In this document: piece after piece, positions 59,901 to 64,000 of the stretch
Position numbering within the stretch: the first letter of the stretch is position 1
How the letters are laid out: each line of letters starts with the position of its first letter
NCBI GenBank assembly: GCA_003255065.1
Contig: QAOA01007109.1
Location: 90,947-154,946, forward strand
Reading direction: 5' to 3'
Source: Cercis canadensis
Taxonomy: Eukaryota; Streptophyta; Magnoliopsida; Fabales; Fabaceae
Length of the DNA stretch: 64,000 bases
The notes under the pieces: generated by a model
What the model was told of the DNA's origin: nothing
What the model saw: only the letters and a program-made list of their open reading frames with translations
Databases searched by the model: none
Program-made: the position numbers and the translations under genes

Positions 59901-60562
59901 GAACTATCATAAATCCTACTTATTTGTAGGATTATGTATGTTCCTTAGCAGATCCCAACATTCCTTATCCAATTCAAAAGGTACTCACCTATGACAAATT
60001 ATCCACTTCTTACAAAAACTACATTCTGCAAGTGTCCGACATCTATGAGCCCCAATTTTATCATCAGGCAATCAAGTATCCTGAGTGGAGGGCAGCCATG
60101 CAAGAAGAATTAAATGCCCTTGAAGCAAATAATACATGGACAGTAGTTCCACTTCCTAAAGACAGACATACTATCGGTTGTAGATGGATCTATAAAGTAA
60201 AATACCATGCCAATGGTCACCTAGACAGGTACAAAGCTAGGTTGGTGGCCAAAGGTTATACACAACAGGCTGGCATTGATTTTCTGGACACATTTTCCCC
60301 AGTGGCCAAAATCACCACTATCAGATTGTTACTCTCAGTTGCAGCAGTAAAACAATGGACCATGCTTCAGCTAGATGTGAACAATGCATTCCTCAATGGT
60401 GATTTATTTGAGGAAGTGTATATGCAGTTGCCTTTGGGTTATCAAACTCAAGGGGAGAACATGATATGTAAACTTAACCAATCTCTCTATAGACTTTGTC
60501 AAGCCACAAGACAGTGGTTCCACAAGTTCTCTACCACCTTGGTTCAAAATGGTTTCTCCTAA
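56984..60562 (+). mobile_element. Ty1/copia retrotransposon, broken, lacking a visible 3' LTR
   Basis: It enters BAHD block 4 at 56984. A short 5' LTR (about 56984-57195) is followed by a primer-site-like TGGCATCAGATC (about 57201), as in copia elements using initiator Met-tRNA. Parts in order: gag region (about 57288-58330) with a CCHC zinc knuckle near 58077, protease (DSGATSHVC, about 58400), GAG-pre-integrase (HLWHARLGHLS, about 58878), integrase core (about 59030-59500) and the start of reverse transcriptase (about 60032-60562). The order integrase then RT is the copia order. The RT C-terminus, RNase H and 3' LTR are not present. It is a fossil with several breaks, moderately old. Confidence 0.85.
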
Positions 60563-60628
60563 TCTCACAGTGATTTTCCTTGTTTACCATTGGAAAAGGT
60601 GCAACACTGGTACTTTTACTTGTATATG

Positions 60629-61628
60629 TGATGAACACACTTTTTATACAGTAGTTAACCCTCATATTTAGTTTCTTAAACCTCTTTTGGGCCTATTTGA
60701 TTGGGCTTGGGCCTCATTTATGAGTTTGGATCCAGTTGTGCCTAATTGCATTTTTCAGCAACACTGAGCATTTTATGCTGTCTTTGTGTTTCATGCATAT
60801 CTTTAGTTCTGGATGTCTAAAAATTTCGAGTCATACCTTGTAGGAAAGCTGAGAGAATTATCTACAACTTTTATTCAGGGCTCCAAAGCCAATTCGGACG
60901 TCCAGAAGGTTATATACAGCCTGGAAGCCAAAGAAGACATGTTGTCGCAGGATCCTGACCCATATGCAGTGTTTGGACTATAACTTGAGATTTAGGTGTC
61001 ATATGGACTTGAAACTGTCCCATTAGAAAGCTAAGACGTATGACTTCAATTGTTATGAAGACTGGTTAATCAAATTGTATAGTTTAGATGGTCTTATTGC
61101 CTGTCGAAGTTGGCTGATGGTTCCAAAAATCTGTTGGCACTTAAATGGGCTTAACTTCTTCATCACAAGTCCAATTGAGCCCAAACCAAAGCCCAATAAA
61201 AGCTGAGGCCCATGAGAACAAGTGTTCCCTAAGGAAAATTTGGGTGTGCATGTATTTTTGGAGGCTTATATGCTCAGAAGGAGGCAGCCGAAATCAGTAT
61301 TACACACTTAGGATATTTTTAGACAATTTTGCTTGTTTTCTTAGTTTCTAAGTTTCCTTGCTAGATATTTTGTAAACTTGGTTCCTCTTATTCATGGAGG
61401 GCTGAATACTCAAATCAATCCAGGTTTTGGCTGTTCTGATTATTAATTCTGAGATTATGCTTTGATTGTTATTCATTTAGTTGTTAATTAAGTTCTTTCA
61501 ATCCTATGAAATATTCTGTTTGAATTGCTTAATTTCAAATTTGAATATTCATGTGTTAATTGCTTAATTGCATATGATTGAAGAGGATTGTATGGATTAA
61601 ATGATGTTTCTAAGCTTTTGGATGGATT
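60629..61628 (+). mobile_element. LTR fragment of a gypsy-like family, ended by an N
   Basis: It begins TGATGAACACACTTTTTATA, shared with 47652. Its last part (about 61550-61628) matches 49870-49943 in reverse. No coding domains. It abuts the truncated copia element and ends at an N (61629), after which BAHD upstream-like sequence starts. Confidence 0.5.
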
Positions 61629-61809
61629 NATGTTATATCCCATGATTTTTTTATATTATTTTATTTTAAACTATTTTATATTAATATAATTGATGAAATG
61701 TAAATTTTTGTAACACATAAAAACGTATTTTAAGCAATGATCAAGAATTGGACTTTTCAAATTGCAAATTATATTAAAAAATTAAAAACAAATAAATGGA
61801 TAATTTTAA

Positions 61810-61880
61810 AGGATTGGCACTTCCAAAGGTTCAAATGGATAATTTTAATGCCATATTTAAAGAATACTTAGCATTAAACT
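61810..61880 (+). pseudogene. BAHD C-terminal relic D1
   Basis: Nearly identical to 18415-18485, including the unrelated left neighbour (TCAAGAATTGGACTTTTCAA), so both descend from one already truncated copy. Confidence 0.75.
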
Positions 61881-61881
61881 A

Positions 61882-62890
61882 ATCTTATGTATCTTCTCCT
61901 AAAAGCAAATAAAGTTGATTTTTCATATATTGGTTTATTTTTGTTTTCTAACTATGGCAAAACTATTTTTTTTTCAAGTAAAAAATATTTATTTTTCCAT
62001 GCTTTGACCAAACTCTTTGAAAAATATGAACATTGATTACTTTTAAGATAGACAAGTAAAAATAATAGTGTTACAGTATTTCCTACCAAGTAGTATGGAT
62101 CATAATTTTTACAATATCAAGGACAAAGTAATAAACATGGTAGATTTATATATATTTTAGTTCTTAGGGATGTTAGTCAATTATATATTTTTTAAACTGA
62201 AAATTTAAAAATAGAAATAAAAGTAATGGATAATACAACATGTGGTCGATCAATATTAAGATTATATTTCAGATTTTTAGATTTTGTATTAGAATTCAAT
62301 CATAACTAAAATATTAAAAAGAAAGTATAATAATTATTAATGAATATATTCAATACTTAAGACTTTCAGATCGAGCATCATGATACAATTCCAACAGCAG
62401 GTAGTATTGGAGCTCAGCAAGAAAATAATAACTTCTTTTCTGGCTTTGTCTGATTTTCTCTACTTCCAGTTGGATAAATCAAAACATAAAACCCATGTAT
62501 TTGTCATCATCGTCTTGAAGATTGTGAGTCTCCTTATTATGGGAAGAGATCCAGTCATGTTAACTTGAGTCATGTTGCTTAGATCTAAGCCGTCTATTCC
62601 ATTTAAGGTCATTTCAACCATTAAAATATATTAATATTTAATGGTTGAAATGAGCTTTAATGGAATGGACGGCTCAGATCTGAGCAACATGACTCAAGTG
62701 ACATGACTGGATCCAAATCCCCTTATTATAGGACTATTTATACTTTTTTAGATTTTTTATATCTATTTTTATGGATTGTCAATCCAGCCATTTCCGACAT
62801 GTTCAAAGGTGATCCACCAGGTAATGTCCAATTGAATTGAAAGATAAGGTTTGCTAGCACAAGATACATATGGGCTTGAGCAGATTATCT
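61882..62890 (+). repeat. BAHD 3' flanking block, copy 5 of 5
   Basis: Colinear with 18486-19304, interrupted only by the hairpin MITE at 62541-62720. Confidence 0.8.
62541..62720. mobile_element. 180-bp hairpin MITE with perfect 9-bp duplication
   Basis: The flanking CCTTATTAT (62532-62540 and 62721-62729) is duplicated. The empty site, with one copy, is seen at about 19137-19145 and in block 4 at about 56807. The arms are near-perfect inverted copies (CTTGAGTCATGTTGCTTAGA / TCTGAGCAACATGACTCAAG) meeting at TATTAATATTTAATGG. The 9-bp duplication suggests Mutator mobilisation. It is a recent insertion. Confidence 0.9.
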
Positions 62891-62894
62891 TAAA

Positions 62895-63673
62895 TGAGTG
62901 GTGGAATTAGGGATCCAAAGAGCTGGTGGATGAAAGGCTCAAGAATTATATTATTAATGACGAAGTTCGGGCTACAATTGTATTGGGCAGAGCCCAAATT
63001 GAGAAACTAAATAATTGGGTCTTTTACCTATTTTGGTATTCTGGCTACTATTCTAAATTTAAACACCAAATTTATAAGTTTTGAAGAGTTAAGACGACTT
63101 TAGTATCACTTAGTCACATGCCGTTTGATTATAATTGGGTCTCTCATTGATACAAAAAGGAGTTAGCAACTACACATATATCAACTTTTTTAGTAATCTT
63201 GAGTGGCTCTCACTTATCAGGGAGGTATGTGTTACCTCTTTAATGTGACAGTATTAATAATTATTGATGCGAAAATATTTGATCTTGACCGTTTAAAAAT
63301 AAATGAGCCCAGATTAATGCTTTTACATCACCACTCATCTAATGTTATCACGTTAGTATGTGAGAAACCTCATTTATTTTTTGATTTGGGTTGCTTGGTT
63401 AAATCACAAGATAACATAGTTAGCTACTCAAGCAATGACAACCTTTGCTACTGTATGTTTATGGCAGATTGTAGAAATTGTTACAAATTTTTAATACCTG
63501 AAACGTACTTTAGAAATTGTATAGCATTTTACTACGTATCACTTGGGATGAAGGAGCTAGCAGGTGAATTTGGGTTAAGCAATGAAAACTATTCTGAAGG
63601 TGCGGAACGATGGATGCTGACTAGTAAAGAAATAAGGCAATCAGGGAATCAAGGTTGTCTCCCCAAAATTTGA
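62895..63673 (+). pseudogene. BAHD relic D2
   Basis: It matches the BAHD region from about residue 222 (WWN...) through GRAQIEKLNNW, then after an unrelated stretch (about 63040-63370) CLVKSQDNIVSYSSNDNLCY, DCRNCYKFLIPETYFRNC and SPKI coding pieces. YFGNC is YFRNC and the DFGWG end is missing. It is the fuller sister of 19305-19530. Confidence 0.75.
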
Positions 63674-63705
63674 CCCATTAAAATGAAAAATTAATGACCT
63701 AACAT

Positions 63706-63898
63706 TTTTTTTTATGCACAAAAGTTTAGGGTTAGGAGAGATTATCTCATTCTAAGGTTAGGGAATGCTACAGGTCTCAATAAAAATTTATAGTAGTACT
63801 TATAAATTGGCTACTAAAAGGGACTACTCGCGGTGAAATTTGAACCTAGGCTTTACAAGCGAAGTAATTTGATCCTTACCAACTGAATCAACCCAACA
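63706..63898 (-). mobile_element. tRNA-derived SINE with perfect 9-bp duplication
   Basis: ACCTAACAT occurs at 63697-63705 and 63899-63907. On the minus strand the head is near 63890 (A-box-like TTGGTTGGTAAGG region), the B-box-like AGGTTCAAATTTC is at about 63838-63850, and a tail of A follows at the left end. The same insertion is present at 19548-19741. After it the window ends in sequence colinear with 19742-19840. Confidence 0.7.
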
Positions 63899-64000
63899 AC
63901 CTAACATGAAACATTAAAGAACTAATTCATCATGCATATATGTAAACAACTATCAGATTTTATTTCACATGGTATTATAACCAATTAAGATAAAATACCA

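Noticed and set aside
1-64000. CRISPR arrays, prokaryotic operons, rRNA or intact tRNA genes
   Set aside because: None seen. tRNA-like boxes belong to SINEs, and the repeats are MITEs, microsatellites or assembly duplications.

Overview
The window is nuclear DNA from a flowering plant, almost certainly a eudicot. The base composition is AT-rich, genes have GT-AG introns, and the families present are CC-NBS-LRR, TPS-g terpene synthase, BAHD acyltransferase, DUF1005, OPT transporter, MORC and plant mobile domain. Plant MITEs, tRNA-derived SINEs and LTR-retroelement relics are frequent. I cannot name the species from the sequence.

Layout. 0-7 kb: a palindromic repeat, a SINE, a decayed CC-NBS-LRR gene (minus strand) and an oligopeptide-transporter fragment inside a possible long-TIR transposon. 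8-13.9 kb: a well-preserved DUF1005 gene with a probable 3-kb leader intron. 16.2-17.5 kb: an intact single-exon BAHD acyltransferase. 18-64 kb: an array of duplicated blocks built from two ancestral genes, a TPS-g terpene synthase and the BAHD gene. TPS copy 1 (26976-31025, seven exons, open throughout) and TPS copy 2 (50925-54501, truncated near the C-terminus) are each followed by a BAHD C-terminal relic and the same 3' flanking block. Further BAHD relics lie at 18.4, 19.3, 37.9-41.8, 61.8 and 62.9 kb, and a TPS last-exon fragment at 20.7 kb.

The array has been invaded repeatedly: a Mutator-like element with about 200-bp TIRs and 9-bp target-site duplications that carries host gene fragments (22477-25587); a CGGTTCGGTT-ended element with an 8-9 bp duplication that carries pieces of a folate-biopterin transporter gene and another gene (37994-40893), inserted into a BAHD relic; a probable solo LTR (41906-44032); a broken Ty1/copia element (56984-60562); a 180-bp hairpin MITE with a clean 9-bp duplication and empty sites in sister blocks (62541-62720); and SINEs. 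A MORC ATPase fragment and a decayed plant mobile domain gene lie at 47-50.7 kb.

How the genes may work together. Only the DUF1005 gene, BAHD copy 1 and possibly TPS copy 1 look able to make full products. TPS next to BAHD is the composition of a plant specialised-metabolism cluster. However, both TPS copies carry a changed second metal-binding motif and separate lesions in the same active-site loop, so the cluster may be decaying or functionally shifted. Several single-N positions are flanked by exact direct duplications and look like unmerged contig overlaps rather than biology.
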